Part shown: piece by piece, positions 53,309 to 61,498 of the stretch
Position numbering within the stretch: position 1 is the stretch's first letter
Layout: every line of letters begins with the position of its first letter
Assembly (NCBI GenBank): GCA_019421365.1
Contig: JAHZFJ010000009.1
Span: 1 to 64,000, forward strand
DNA from: Lachnospiraceae bacterium
Lineage (GTDB): Bacteria; Bacillota; Clostridia; Lachnospirales; Lachnospiraceae
Reading direction: 5' to 3'
DNA length: 64,000 nucleotides
Made by a program: the position numbers and the translations under genes
The notes under the pieces: generated by a model
Told to the model about the DNA's origin: nothing
Seen by the model: the letters and a program-made list of their open reading frames with translations, nothing else
Database searches by the model: none

Positions 53309-53392
53309 TCATAGATATAAAAAATAATTATTTGTACAGTGATTACTTTTATCTGCACGTGGTACACCAGCAATTATTATATGTTTTTTCAT
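53309..53392 (-). pseudogene. P-loop kinase N-terminal remnant
   Basis: On the minus strand AAGGG precedes ATG 53392 and 27 codons, MKKHIIIAGVPRADKSNHCT and on, then TGA. The usual Walker A GVPRAGKST of small nucleotide kinases has become GVPRADKSN, and the rest of the domain is missing. Before it, another frame near 53400-53460 reads KVIGEIKEFDMPGIVRKAM then stop, the tail of another lost gene. The rest of 53235-53562 has no gene. Confidence 0.5.
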
Positions 53393-53562
53393 ATACCCTT
53401 CACATAGCTTTTCTTACTATACCCGGCATATCAAACTCTTTTATTTCTCCAATTACTTTAAAAGACATTAGAAATGTAAAAACTTAGGTGCAAGATTAAT
53501 GATTTCTATGTTATCTTTCAAATTGATACTCATTCACATTACAAATGGTATTAAAATAGGTT

Positions 53563-53904
53563 CTATTTATATTTTGGATACTCAGGTAGTAAATCAATTA
53601 ACTTAATCGTACGTCCTTCATTGTTAAGCAAAATATCAATATTACCAGCATCGTTCCCTAATTGCATCATGAATTCACGGCATGCACCACATGATGGTAT
53701 TACCTTCCCATCCTCATATACAGATACTACTTTATCTACTTCGTTTTCTCCATGTGTTAGCATGGAAGACAAAGCATTTCTCTCGGCACACATACCTAAA
53801 GCGCATTCATCAATTCTACGAACTACACTATTGGTATAGGCAGTGAAATATTTAAGCCAGAAACCATATGCAGTAGGATTAAAACTCTGTATTTCTGCAT
53901 CCAT
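53563..53904 (-). CDS. Cytidine deaminase-like protein, atypical N-terminus
   Basis: A 113-residue zinc deaminase core: GMCAERNALSSML with catalytic Glu and the first zinc ligand, and PSCGACREFMMQL with the Cys pair. In blasticidin-S/cytidine deaminase-like proteins a longer N-terminal domain holds strand VAAAIL and VCIDTA; here the first 35 residues do not match it. A good ribosome site GAGGTATAAT precedes an out-of-frame ATG 14 bases upstream of ATG 53904, which hints at an N-terminal frameshift or deletion. The catalytic residues are intact. Confidence 0.7.
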   Translation of the reverse strand: MDAEIQSFNPTAYGFWLKYFTAYTNSVVRRIDECALGMCAERNALSSMLTHGENEVDKVVSVYEDGKVIPSCGACREFMMQLGNDAGNIDILLNNEGRTIKLIDLLPEYPKYK

Positions 53905-54040
53905 AACAATTCATATTATACCTCAATTTTCCAATTGCATAAATGTTTTTATTATAATTTTAAGATATTATTTAAATAAACAATTGAATATTAATGTTGC
54001 AAGTTTATTTAAGAAAAGTGATTGAGGTTGCGATACAAAA

Positions 54041-54081
54041 AAACAAAACCCCTTCACCCATTTTGTTATATGGTAAAGAGG
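54041..54081 (-). terminator. Terminator of the gpx-ohrR operon
   Basis: On the minus strand CCTCTTTACCATAT (54081-54068) pairs with ATGGGTGAAGGGG (54061-54049), imperfectly, and TTTTGTTTTTTT follows. Confidence 0.65.
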
Positions 54082-54151
54082 CTCTGTTGTACTTATGATA
54101 ACCGTAATTAGGGCTTATGAATTTATAAGTGTATTGCATTAGAGCTTGCAC

Positions 54152-54589
54152 TTATGATTCGAATTCTCCTAATATTTTATATAATATCTTATAAAGCAGT
54201 TTGGCTTCTTCAGGCTCAAGATTAACACAAGCCCCTATAAGACTTGGTATCTCAACTGCTTTTTCTTTTATTTCATTGCCTGACTCTGTAAGAGTGACAC
54301 TTAATACTCTTTCATCCTCTTTTGATCTAGTTCGCTCTACCAGGCCTTTTTGTTCTAACTTCTTAAGTACTGGCGTTAATGTACCAGAATCCAGATATAA
54401 ATATTTCCCTAGTTCTTTAACATTCATCTGTTTACGTTCCCATAATACCATCATGGTTATATATTGGGTATAGGTTAAGTCAAGTTCATCGAGATATGGT
54501 TTGTATTTTTTAACGATTTCTTTTGAACAAGCGTATAAGGGAAAACATAACTGGTTTTCCAATTTTAAAACATCATATTTATTATCCAT
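54152..54589 (-). CDS. ohrR: OhrR-type MarR-family peroxide sensor
   Basis: A 145-residue MarR protein. KLENQLCFPLYACSKEI carries the N-terminal redox Cys of OhrR (LCF), and the winged helix includes MNVKELGKYLYLDSGTLTPV and TRSKEDERVLSVTLT. These are close to the OhrR pattern. It is the second gene of an operon with glutathione peroxidase, which starts 44 bases upstream in transcription order. Oxidation of the Cys by organic peroxides should release it from the dyads at the operon promoter. Confidence 0.9.
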   Translation of the reverse strand: MDNKYDVLKLENQLCFPLYACSKEIVKKYKPYLDELDLTYTQYITMMVLWERKQMNVKELGKYLYLDSGTLTPVLKKLEQKGLVERTRSKEDERVLSVTLTESGNEIKEKAVEIPSLIGACVNLEPEEAKLLYKILYKILGEFES

Positions 54590-54633
54590 AATAAATCACT
54601 CCAATGGCTTCCATATATTTTGACTTTATATGA

Positions 54634-55116
54634 TTAATTCTTTCCTAAGTATCTTTGTAGATCTTTTTCAATACCTTCAGGTTTTGTTATTGGTGCATAT
54701 CTCTTCACAACGTTTCCATTCTTATCGATAAGAAACTTTGTGAAGTTCCATTTGATATCCTTTCCAATGATTCCATGAGACTGCTCTTTTAGGAATTTGT
54801 AAAGTGGATGCGTATTTTTACCATTTACTTCTATCTTTTGAAACATTGGAAAGGTAACTCCATAATTGATTAGACAGAATTCACTGATCTCACTATTTCC
54901 TTTAGGATCCTGATTCGCAAACTGATTACAAGGAAACCCAAGAATAACGAAATCTTCATCTGCATACTTCTTATATAATTCCTCTAATCCTGTTAACTGA
55001 GGAGTTAAGCCACATTTACTTGCAGTATTTACAACAAGTACTGTTTTACCTTTATATTCTTCCATACTAATTTCTTGACCGTTCATTTTTACAGCTTTAA
55101 AATCATAAAATTTCAT
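54634..55116 (-). CDS. gpx: Glutathione peroxidase-family thiol peroxidase
   Basis: A 160-residue thioredoxin-fold peroxidase. The active-site Cys is in NTASKCGLTPQLTGLEELY, and the GPx signature GFPCNQFANQDP and WNFTKFLIDKNG with catalytic Trp-Asn are present. It is the Cys type (not selenocysteine), so it probably works with thioredoxin. AAGGAG precedes the ATG. It removes peroxides and is co-transcribed with the OhrR-type sensor. Confidence 0.93.
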   Translation of the reverse strand: MKFYDFKAVKMNGQEISMEEYKGKTVLVVNTASKCGLTPQLTGLEELYKKYADEDFVILGFPCNQFANQDPKGNSEISEFCLINYGVTFPMFQKIEVNGKNTHPLYKFLKEQSHGIIGKDIKWNFTKFLIDKNGNVVKRYAPITKPEGIEKDLQRYLGKN

Positions 55117-55180
55117 CTAATTTGCTCCTTTTATTATTTCGATTTTATAAAGTTTTAATCTATTGATTTTGATTAATATA

Positions 55181-55235
55181 ATTGCACACAATCTATTGTT
55201 TATTAGATTGTACACAATTTATATTGAAATGTCAA
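55181..55235 (-). promoter_or_regulatory. gpx-ohrR promoter with two OhrR-like dyads
   Basis: On the minus strand TTGACA (55235-55230), a 17-base spacer and TACAAT (55212-55207). The dyad ATTGTACACAAT (55207-55218) overlaps the -10, and a second, ATTGCACACAAT (55181-55192), lies 26 bases downstream. Between them ACAATCTA and TAGATTGT (55188-55195, 55204-55211) form another dyad. This placement fits autorepression by OhrR. Confidence 0.75.
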
Positions 55236-55262
55236 TATATTATCTTTTGATTGCATAGACAA

Positions 55263-55296
55263 AGCAGTGGATGTTGTAAAATCAACATCCACTGCT
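55263..55296 (-). terminator. Terminator of the HD-domain gene
   Basis: AGCAGTGGATGTTG (55263-55276) pairs perfectly with CAACATCCACTGCT (55283-55296) over 14 bp. On the minus strand TTTGTC follows. Confidence 0.8.
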
Positions 55297-55327
55297 TATT
55301 AAGATAAATTGTTTCTTATATGTCCTT

Positions 55328-55945
55328 CTACTCTATATGTAATTCCATCTGACTTTTCAATCTCTTAAAGTAATCAATTTGATATGTAATCTTATCTTGC
55401 CACATTTTAGTCGCTGTCATTGTTCCATTTTTATAGGATAGATTTGTTGTAAGTCTTTCAATTCTTGCATTTGCAAACTCAATGATTTCAATTGAAGACA
55501 TATTTTCTATAGATTGGAGACGTAGACCTTCATATAAACGAAATGCGTCGAAACGGTCTATATTATCCGCATCAGCAATACTTTCTTCAAAAACGGTTGG
55601 TCTTTTCTCTGGTTCTTCTGTATGTATTCGTATGCCATAGCAGATAGTATCAATCCATTCTTTATCAAATGCGATGGATTCTAAAAATTCTCTTGCTATT
55701 CGTTCGGATATTCTGCCATGGTAATCATAATCTTCATCAGAAAAACATTCTATATAACCAATGTCATGAAGTAAACAAGCTATCGTCAAAGCCTCTTCGT
55801 TTAATCCTTCTTCTTTTGCGATTTGCTCACCAATTGCTGCGACACGAAGTGAATGTTCATAACGGTAGACGAATTTTGAATCTTTGCTTTCAGGTTGAAA
55901 TTTTTCCTTAATATATTCTACTGTTCTTCTAATATTTTCAGTCAT
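55328..55945 (-). CDS. HD-domain phosphohydrolase
   Basis: A 205-residue HD protein: YEHSLRVAAIGEQIAKEEGL gives the first His, ACLLHDIGYIECF the HD pair, YHGRISERIAREF the third His, and SIADADNIDRFDAFRLYEG the distal Asp. This is the YedJ/YfbR-like HD family fold. GAGG precedes the ATG. The substrate may be a nucleotide or a dinucleotide messenger; nothing here decides. Confidence 0.87.
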   Translation of the reverse strand: MTENIRRTVEYIKEKFQPESKDSKFVYRYEHSLRVAAIGEQIAKEEGLNEEALTIACLLHDIGYIECFSDEDYDYHGRISERIAREFLESIAFDKEWIDTICYGIRIHTEEPEKRPTVFEESIADADNIDRFDAFRLYEGLRLQSIENMSSIEIIEFANARIERLTTNLSYKNGTMTATKMWQDKITYQIDYFKRLKSQMELHIE

Positions 55946-55989
55946 TTGATACCTCTTTCTTCGTTATAGGATTACACAAAATCCATCTT

Positions 55990-56465
55990 TCACTTATTTG
56001 AATTTCTATATTCCTCCATTAGTGCATTGAATTTATCACTATCTCCACCATTATCAGGATGATATATCTTGGCGAGCTCTCTGAACTTCTTTTTTATTTC
56101 AGAAGTATCTGTAATTGGGAGTCCCAATTGTGTGAGTATTTCTGAATCAACTATGTAATTATCTATAAATCCACTTTCTTTGTAGCACCAATAATATACA
56201 TGATAAAAGTACTCGTTAATAACATCCTTGAATTCTTCTTTTGTCATTAACGAAAGTTGATTGATTGTATATTTCACGGCTTTAGTACTTTCTCCCTTGA
56301 GGTCAAAGAAATTATCCCATACAAGTTTTTATTGGGGGAATCCCTAAAAGACTTCTTACTGTTTATCTGTAATTCTAAGCTATTTAGACGTACTTTCATC
56401 TCAAGTTTTTTAAGTTCTCTTAACTTTCGTTTGATTTCGTCATCATTTTTATAAGCTTGAGGCAA
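55990..56465 (-). pseudogene. J-domain protein paralogue, frameshifted
   Basis: A diverged second copy of the gene at 38412. From TTG 56465 (after AGGTGG) one frame reads DDEIKRKLRELKKLEMKV to a stop at 56274-56276. The continuation lies in another frame: LVWDNFFDLKGESTKAV, then the J domain with HPD in LAKIYHPDNGGDSDKF, ending at 55990. The break is at a run of five A near 56320-56325, a typical slippage site. Restoring one base would give about 158 residues. The C-terminal 95 codons from ATG 56277 could be translated alone. Confidence 0.8.
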
Positions 56466-56563
56466 TTTACCACCACCTATCTCATTAAGAGAAATCTACT
56501 CGATTAGTTGTATTACAAGCAGATCATTCCACTTATAATACTAACAAATCTATTATACACTAA

Positions 56564-57007
56564 CTATGATAATTTCTTAGTAAAGCAAATTATCCGATTT
56601 GCTTCATCAAAACCTATTCCTAGATGGAACATCAAACTGGTTTCATTAGAGAGTTCACAATCACTAGCAAATTCCTCACAACCTTTTTCCTTAGCCCAGT
56701 TTTCACATTCATTGCATAACAACTTAGCTATACCATGTTTTCTGTATTCTTGTTCTACATAGATGCCTTCGAGATATCCTACAGGACTTGAGCATGTGCC
56801 TTCCACATAATCGTTTCTTAATCTACATTGTGCTACTGCTACAGGAATTTCACCGGAATACGCTAAAAAAACTGCTGCTTCATCAGAAGCTATATCCTCT
56901 TCAAACTCTTGTTGCAGTTCCTTAAGATTATGATCTTCCCACATACGATTAAATAACTCCGCTATAATTTTACTTTCACTTAAAATCGCCTTATGTATCT
57001 TAATCAT
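56564..57007 (-). CDS. AAC(6')-I-like aminoglycoside acetyltransferase
   Basis: A 147-residue GNAT protein. SSPVGYLEGIYVEQEYRKHG with the acetyl-CoA motif, ECENWAKEKGCEEFASDCEL, and LGIGFDEANRIICFTKKL are the diagnostic segments of chromosomal AAC(6')-I enzymes. GAAGGAGAG precedes the ATG. Such proteins acetylate the 6' amino group of kanamycin/tobramycin-type drugs, although many chromosomal relatives have weak activity or another natural substrate. Confidence 0.88.
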   Translation of the reverse strand: MIKIHKAILSESKIIAELFNRMWEDHNLKELQQEFEEDIASDEAAVFLAYSGEIPVAVAQCRLRNDYVEGTCSSPVGYLEGIYVEQEYRKHGIAKLLCNECENWAKEKGCEEFASDCELSNETSLMFHLGIGFDEANRIICFTKKLS

Positions 57008-57187
57008 TTTGCATCTCTCCTTCTCTACTGTTACTTTGCAACAACTGCCTCATCAAATGAGTATGATGTTTTCACTGCCTATACGTTCAATCAATGTAAT
57101 TATAATATATCCCTTTATTAGTTTACTAATTATACCATTTACTTAGTAAAAAAAACAGTTTTAGTTGGAAATAAGTTGAAAGTCTTT

Positions 57188-57244
57188 AAAGAAAAAGTCT
57201 TTCGTCCTCGGCAATTTGCCAAGGTGACGAAAGACTTTTTCTTT
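57188..57244 (-). terminator. Strong terminator of gapN
   Basis: AAAGAAAAAGTCTTTCGTC (57188-57206) pairs perfectly with its complement at 57226-57244, 19 bp, followed by TTTAAAGAC on the minus strand. The inner part pairs further (CTCGG region with CCAAGG). Confidence 0.92.
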
Positions 57245-57268
57245 AATCTGTAAAATATCACTTAATTA

Positions 57269-58732
57269 TTAAATATGCAAATTAACAATCGTTGCCTTTG
57301 GTCTTGACATAGATTCAATTGAATACTTAATACCTTGTGTTCCCATACCAGATGATTTAACACCTAAGAATGGGAAGTGATCAGGCCCACGCTCTGTTTT
57401 GTTATTGATTTGAACAGTACCTACATCTAAACTATCTGCTATATAGAAGGCATCATTAATATTCTGTGTAAATACAGAACTTTGTAGACCATATTCAGAC
57501 GCATTTGCAATCTCAATTGCTTCTTCTTTAGTAGCAACACGAATAACTGGTACAACAGGGCCAAAAGGCTCTTCCCATGCTAATCTCATATCTCTAGTAA
57601 CATGATCAAATAGTGTTGGCTCAATTAAATTACCTTCTCTATTACCACCAATAACAAGGGAAGCTCCCTTATCCTTTGCATCGGCAATAAGTTCCATAAC
57701 AAAATCAGCTGCTTTGCTACTAATTAGTGGAACAACATCTAATTGATCATGCTCTAATGGACTTCCTACTTTCAGCTTGCTTATTTTTTCTTTTAGTTTT
57801 GCTATAAGTTCATCAGCAACACTTTCCATTACTATAATTCTCTTTACAGCGGTACATCTTTGACCAGAATAAGAATAAGCGCCACCTACTATTTGAGTAG
57901 CAGTCATCTCTAAATCGGCATCCTCTAAAACAATCGCTGCATCTTTACCACCTAATTCCAAAAGTAATGGTACCATCTTCGTTATACTAGAAATTCTTTG
58001 CCCAACTTCTGTACTACCTGTAAAGTTAATAAAATTGATATCCTCATGAGTAGTTATATAATCACCAATTTCACTACCCTTTCCAGTAACTGTGTTTAAA
58101 ACACCGTCTGGAACTCCAGCCATTTGAAAGATACGAGCTAGATATAATCCGCTTAAACTACCTTGTGTCGCAGGCTTTAGTACAACTGTATTACCGATAA
58201 TAAGTGCTGGTGCAATTTTAGAAGCTGCTAAGTTTACTGGATAATTGAATGGTGAAATTGCAAGAATAACTCCTAGTGGTTCTCTTTTAACAACGGATAC
58301 TTTATTATTTTTAAATCCAGGGAAGCTATCTCCAGGTATACTTTCTCCTGAAACACTCTTCCCACTATCAGCAGAGAATCTAATAAAATCTGCAGTTCTT
58401 GAAACTTCAGAGCGAGCACTTTTAATATCTTTTCCGATTTCTAGCATCAATAAGTTTGCTAATTCATCTGTATGCTCAATTAGAAGATCTGCTGCCTTAT
58501 ATAATATATCAGCTCTTTCATTTACTGAAATATGTTTCCAGTGTTTTTGAGCTACTTTGGCAGAAGCAATTGTTTTATCTACTTCAGAAGGTGTCATTGC
58601 TGGGACACTTCCTACTAAACTTTGATCTAGCGGTGAGTAAATGTCAATAAACTTGTTACTCTCACTTGCTACCCAAACTCCATTATTTAAATTTTTGTAT
58701 TTGTTCTCTGAATCTTTTATTTCTTCAAACAT
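57269..58732 (-). CDS. gapN: Non-phosphorylating NADP glyceraldehyde-3-phosphate dehydrogenase
   Basis: A 487-residue aldehyde dehydrogenase of the GapN branch. The general base is in LLLELGGKDAAIVLEDADLE, the nucleophile in YSYSGQRCTAVKR (the GapN form of the Cys motif), and the C-terminus NNKTERGPDHFPFLGVKSSG is the GapN signature. Oxyanion Asn is in SPFNYPVNLA. CCGGAGG precedes the ATG. It oxidises glyceraldehyde-3-phosphate directly to 3-phosphoglycerate and makes NADPH instead of ATP. Alone with a strong terminator, it is probably regulated separately from glycolysis. Confidence 0.92.
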   Translation of the reverse strand: MFEEIKDSENKYKNLNNGVWVASESNKFIDIYSPLDQSLVGSVPAMTPSEVDKTIASAKVAQKHWKHISVNERADILYKAADLLIEHTDELANLLMLEIGKDIKSARSEVSRTADFIRFSADSGKSVSGESIPGDSFPGFKNNKVSVVKREPLGVILAISPFNYPVNLAASKIAPALIIGNTVVLKPATQGSLSGLYLARIFQMAGVPDGVLNTVTGKGSEIGDYITTHEDINFINFTGSTEVGQRISSITKMVPLLLELGGKDAAIVLEDADLEMTATQIVGGAYSYSGQRCTAVKRIIVMESVADELIAKLKEKISKLKVGSPLEHDQLDVVPLISSKAADFVMELIADAKDKGASLVIGGNREGNLIEPTLFDHVTRDMRLAWEEPFGPVVPVIRVATKEEAIEIANASEYGLQSSVFTQNINDAFYIADSLDVGTVQINNKTERGPDHFPFLGVKSSGMGTQGIKYSIESMSRPKATIVNLHI

Positions 58733-58913
58733 ACTATACCTCCGGTTGGAATGTAATTAATTATATACCTATATAATTTGGTTCCACTTGCATAATACTA
58801 CTAAGTCTATAATGACACAATAGTGAGTTAATGGTAACTTGTTCTACAAATTACATGTTATACCATATGTATAATTATGTTTCTATTCAGGAATTAAGTA
58901 CACATACAAGTAT

Positions 58914-59177
58914 TCATACACCTCTTTTTACAATTGAAGATGCTTCGCTATAATCGTTTTTATGAACATATATTTTATATTCATATTCTAGTGAAAGTTT
59001 TTCTCCCAAAGTCCCCATTCTTCCCCTTGTACCTGCTGCACAAGGAGAAGGGCTACTGCGATTAACTACTTTTACTAAGTACTTTATATTATTAGCGACT
59101 AATAAGCTACGTATCTTTGCCTGCTTTTCGAGATTGAACGTTATAATTAATTCTTTTCTGTTAAATATAGTAATCAC
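58914..59177 (-). CDS. Small DUF2007-like protein
   Basis: An 87-residue protein from GTG 59177, chosen because GAGGAGG lies 8 bases upstream inside a longer TTG-started frame. It reads ITIFNRKELIITFNLEKQAK and later YEYKIYVHKNDYSEASSIVK, the alternating strand-helix pattern of DUF2007 signal-transducer-like proteins. The basic loop SSPSPCAAGTRGRMG in the middle is unusual. Its function is unknown. Confidence 0.6.
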   Translation of the reverse strand: MITIFNRKELIITFNLEKQAKIRSLLVANNIKYLVKVVNRSSPSPCAAGTRGRMGTLGEKLSLEYEYKIYVHKNDYSEASSIVKRGV

Positions 59178-59226
59178 TTTTTTATCCTCCTCATGCAACT
59201 AGTATGTATGTAACTATTTATTAAAA

Positions 59227-59574
59227 CTATTTATTAAAGCTTCTAAGATATATGATATTCCTGTCTGGATCATAAAAACTCATATTAATTGTACCCCAAG
59301 GGCGAGATGTTGGCTTTTCTATAATATCCACACCTAATATAACTATTTTCTCATATTCTTTATTGATATCATCCACTGTAAATGCAAGACATATATTTTG
59401 ATTTATATTGTTTTTTAAAGAACCATCATTGTATACAGTTAACATCGTTTCTTCTGATATTATCGTTTGATGAATACTGTCATTGTTTCCGTTATCAGTT
59501 TCTAATAAGGTTTTATAAAAATTCGCAAGTCTAATTACATTGTTGGTTAATAGGCTCACTTCACCAATTCGCAT
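59227..59574 (-). CDS. Glyoxalase/VOC-fold protein
   Basis: A 115-residue one-domain VOC protein. MRIGEVSLLTNNVIRLANFY opens the first beta-alpha-beta-beta-beta unit and NMSFYDPDRNIIYL closes the second, with the usual Asp-Pro-x-x-N. Start ATG 59574 is 7 bases after GGAGG; the adjacent ATG 59577 is only 4 bases away. VOC proteins here may bind or detoxify a small compound such as bleomycin, fosfomycin or a glutathione adduct. Confidence 0.82.
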   Translation of the reverse strand: MRIGEVSLLTNNVIRLANFYKTLLETDNGNNDSIHQTIISEETMLTVYNDGSLKNNINQNICLAFTVDDINKEYEKIVILGVDIIEKPTSRPWGTINMSFYDPDRNIIYLRSFNK

Positions 59575-59659
59575 CATCGCACCTCCATTTAATTCATTGT
59601 AACCCAAATAATTACAAACTTCAATATATAAATAATCTCGAGGTCTAGCACTAATGTAA

Positions 59660-59690
59660 AAGACCCGACCTAAAAACTAGGTCGAGTCTT
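59660..59690 (-). terminator. Terminator of the DUF2798 gene
   Basis: AAGAC and CGACCTA (59660-59672) pair with TAGGTCG and GTCTT (59678-59690), with one internal mismatch. On the minus strand TTTTACATT follows. Confidence 0.7.
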
Positions 59691-59697
59691 AAACTCC

Positions 59698-60159
59698 TTA
59701 CTTTTCAGGAAACATATGTCTGAAAAGCATTCTGACTAAAGGACCAGCAAAGAAAATCTGCCAGCACAATGCCATTGGAAAATTCAATGCTGTTGTCTGA
59801 ATCCAATTCGCAATTAACTGTGAATCAATCCCCTTAAACAATGCAGTAGCAACGAAACTCATCATTGGACACATAAGACAAACAGTCATAGATGAAATTG
59901 CAAGGATTACATATATCATCTTATCCTCTCCTGGTGTCACTAATCGAAAAGCAAGTTTCTTTGCTAACGGCCCTGCAATGAGTATCTCTAATATAAAACC
60001 TATAATACCCATAATAATTAGTTCGCTAAATGCAATTACAAACACCTCATTCGTTAAACCACCTTTGTCAATTGAAATGTTGTATACCACCATCGCATAC
60101 ACCATGACGATTACCATCATAATCGTGAAAATAACATCTTGTAATTTTGTCTTTGGCAT
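59698..60159 (-). CDS. DUF2798 family membrane protein
   Basis: A 153-residue protein with four membrane helices, start ATG 60159 after GGAGG. KLQDVIFTIMMVIVMVYAMV opens the domain and LIANWIQTTALNFPMALCWQ with FFAGPLVRMLF closes it, the paired two-helix units of DUF2798. FILEILIAGPLAKKLAFRLV is the same unit in the first half, so the protein is an internal duplication, as usual for the family. Its function is unknown. A terminator-like hairpin lies in its leader. Confidence 0.82.
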   Translation of the reverse strand: MPKTKLQDVIFTIMMVIVMVYAMVVYNISIDKGGLTNEVFVIAFSELIIMGIIGFILEILIAGPLAKKLAFRLVTPGEDKMIYVILAISSMTVCLMCPMMSFVATALFKGIDSQLIANWIQTTALNFPMALCWQIFFAGPLVRMLFRHMFPEK

Positions 60160-60179
60160 TTCCAAAATCCTCCATCTCT

Positions 60180-60256
60180 TTTTTCGCAACAAAAAATAGT
60201 GAGACTACGCCCTTGTAATAACTTTCATTACGATTATAAGCGTATAATCTCACTAC
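60180..60256 (-). promoter_or_regulatory. Terminator-like hairpin in the leader of the DUF2798 gene
   Basis: On the minus strand AGTGAGATTATACGC (about 60256-60242) pairs with GCGTAGTCTCACT (about 60210-60198), with a loop holding a further stem, then ATTTTTTG. It ends only about 30 bases before the gene's ribosome site, so it may attenuate the gene or simply end an upstream transcript. The span 60160-60420 contains no other gene. Confidence 0.5.
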
Positions 60257-60422
60257 CATTTTCATCTGCTGCCAATATATAATTTTCTTTTTACTTATAT
60301 ATTATAAGCTTAAAAAAACTTGTACGTAAGTGTTTTTTTATTTTCTATAAATTTGTCGATTTTTCTGTGATATAAGTCTATTTTTTAAGCATATCATACA
60401 ATGATACAGAAAATTCATCTAT

Positions 60423-60578
60423 CTAAGCAGCCTCAAACTGACTGTTATAAAGATCCGCATAGAAACCTGCTTTTTCAATCAACTCATCATGTGTTCCGCT
60501 TTCGATAATATCGCCATCCTTCATTACAAAAATAAGGTCAGCATTTTTGATTGTTGACAGTCTATGGGCAATTATAAT
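60423..60578 (-). pseudogene. ABC exporter ATPase C-terminal fragment
   Basis: The minus-strand frame reads IIIAHRLSTIKNADLIFVMK then DGDIIESGTHDELIEKAGFY and ends with QFEAA, TAG at 60423-60425. This is the H-loop and C-terminal end of a multidrug ABC exporter ATPase (the family motif AHRLSTI..AD). Walker A, signature and Walker B are absent. At about 60572-60578 it joins directly to the kinase-like fragment. Confidence 0.85.
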
Positions 60579-60658
60579 ATAACAAAAACCACTGTAGCAA
60601 ATACAATTGTCAGTATTAATCTTGGTGGATTTTTGGGTGGATTCTTTGGTTTTATCAT
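60572..60658 (-). pseudogene. Sensor kinase N-terminal fragment
   Basis: ATG 60658 starts MIKPKNPPKNPPRLILTIVF and ATVVFVIL, a basic proline-rich head and a first membrane helix, then TAA at the junction with the ABC fragment. Upstream the response regulator's restored frame ends in GTATGA, so the start would overlap it as in regulator-kinase operons. That context, not the sequence alone, makes it a kinase head. Confidence 0.5.
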
Positions 60659-60665
60659 ACCTTTT

Positions 60666-60911
60666 TCACCGCCCTATACCAAGTCCTCTTACAGACTCAA
60701 TTTCAAATTCTGTCCACCCTTCAAACCGTTTACGTAATCTCCCGATATGAACAGTGACAGTTTCCCAGCCAGTATCACTTTCAGCTCCCCATATCTCGTC
60801 CATAAGTTGTATTCGCGTAAAGATCTTCCCAGGATAGGATAATAATTTATATAGAAGTTGAAACTCTTTTTGTGGTAGAGTTTGAGTCTCATTCTCTCTT
60901 GTTACACTCAT
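60666..60911 (-). pseudogene. OmpR-type response regulator effector domain fragment
   Basis: This is the winged helix of an OmpR-family regulator: ENETQTLPQKEFQLLYKLLS, RIQLMDEIWG, WETVTVHIGRLRKRFEG and VRGLGIGR. The last codons are frame-shifted; one base removed or added would give the usual VRGLGY(K)AVKK ending. The receiver domain is missing apart from the piece joined to the DUF3267 fragment at 60908. The whole is a fossil of a two-component system. Confidence 0.85.
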
Positions 60912-61470
60912 GGAATCATAGTCAAGTACAATGCTTCCTCACCGTTTTCGGCTGTATATACAGTATATTGCTCTGATTCTAATACAGCCCTCATTAGCTC
61001 ACCTACACCGATTGCAATGCATATCGAACCAAACATACCTAAAAATATGTAATGAGGAAAGAAAACAAAGATCATAAAAGGGATAACCCCAAAGACGATA
61101 TCTGGTAAGATGTTCATTACAATAAAGCGGGATTTACTCATAGCCTCTGTTCCATGCACTAATATAGACATTTTTCTCATGTTGATATAGATAAAGACAT
61201 CTTCTTTGAAACATAGAGCACGCAGAAGTTCACGTGGAAATATCGTTAGTAAAGAACAAAATATCCCTAGTTCCCCGCTGAAACCGAGATTTGTTGTATG
61301 GAACATTGCAAATGTACTTAATAAAATAGCAAGGATAAGGCCTCTAGTTAAAATAAATTTTTGCATTTTCTTAGGTGAATCTATTTCTTTAAATGGGGTT
61401 GCACAGGCATATGATCCTTGTATGGAAGAGTTGTTGTATCGCCATTATATTTTTGGAAATGTATATTCAT
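60908..61470 (-). pseudogene. DUF3267-receiver chimeric fragment
   Basis: It starts at ATG 61470 after AAGGAG as MNIHFQKYNGDTTTLPYKDH, then shifts frame near 61405-61415. It continues as ATPFKEIDSPKKMQKFILTR, with membrane helices and LVHGTEAMSKSRFIVMNILP, the DUF3267 metalloprotease-like core. At about 61000 the protein switches in frame to GELMRAVLESEQYTVYTAEN and GEEAL, a response regulator receiver (helix 1 to helix 2 region), then stops at 60908. A deletion has joined two unrelated genes and removed the rest of both. Confidence 0.8.
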
Positions 61471-61498
61471 AAAAATGTTCTCCTTAGAATTCGATTAT

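Noticed and set aside
60068..60265. Minus-strand frame upstream of the DUF2798 gene
   Set aside because: It overlaps the start of the real gene in another frame and the leader hairpin; no ribosome site.
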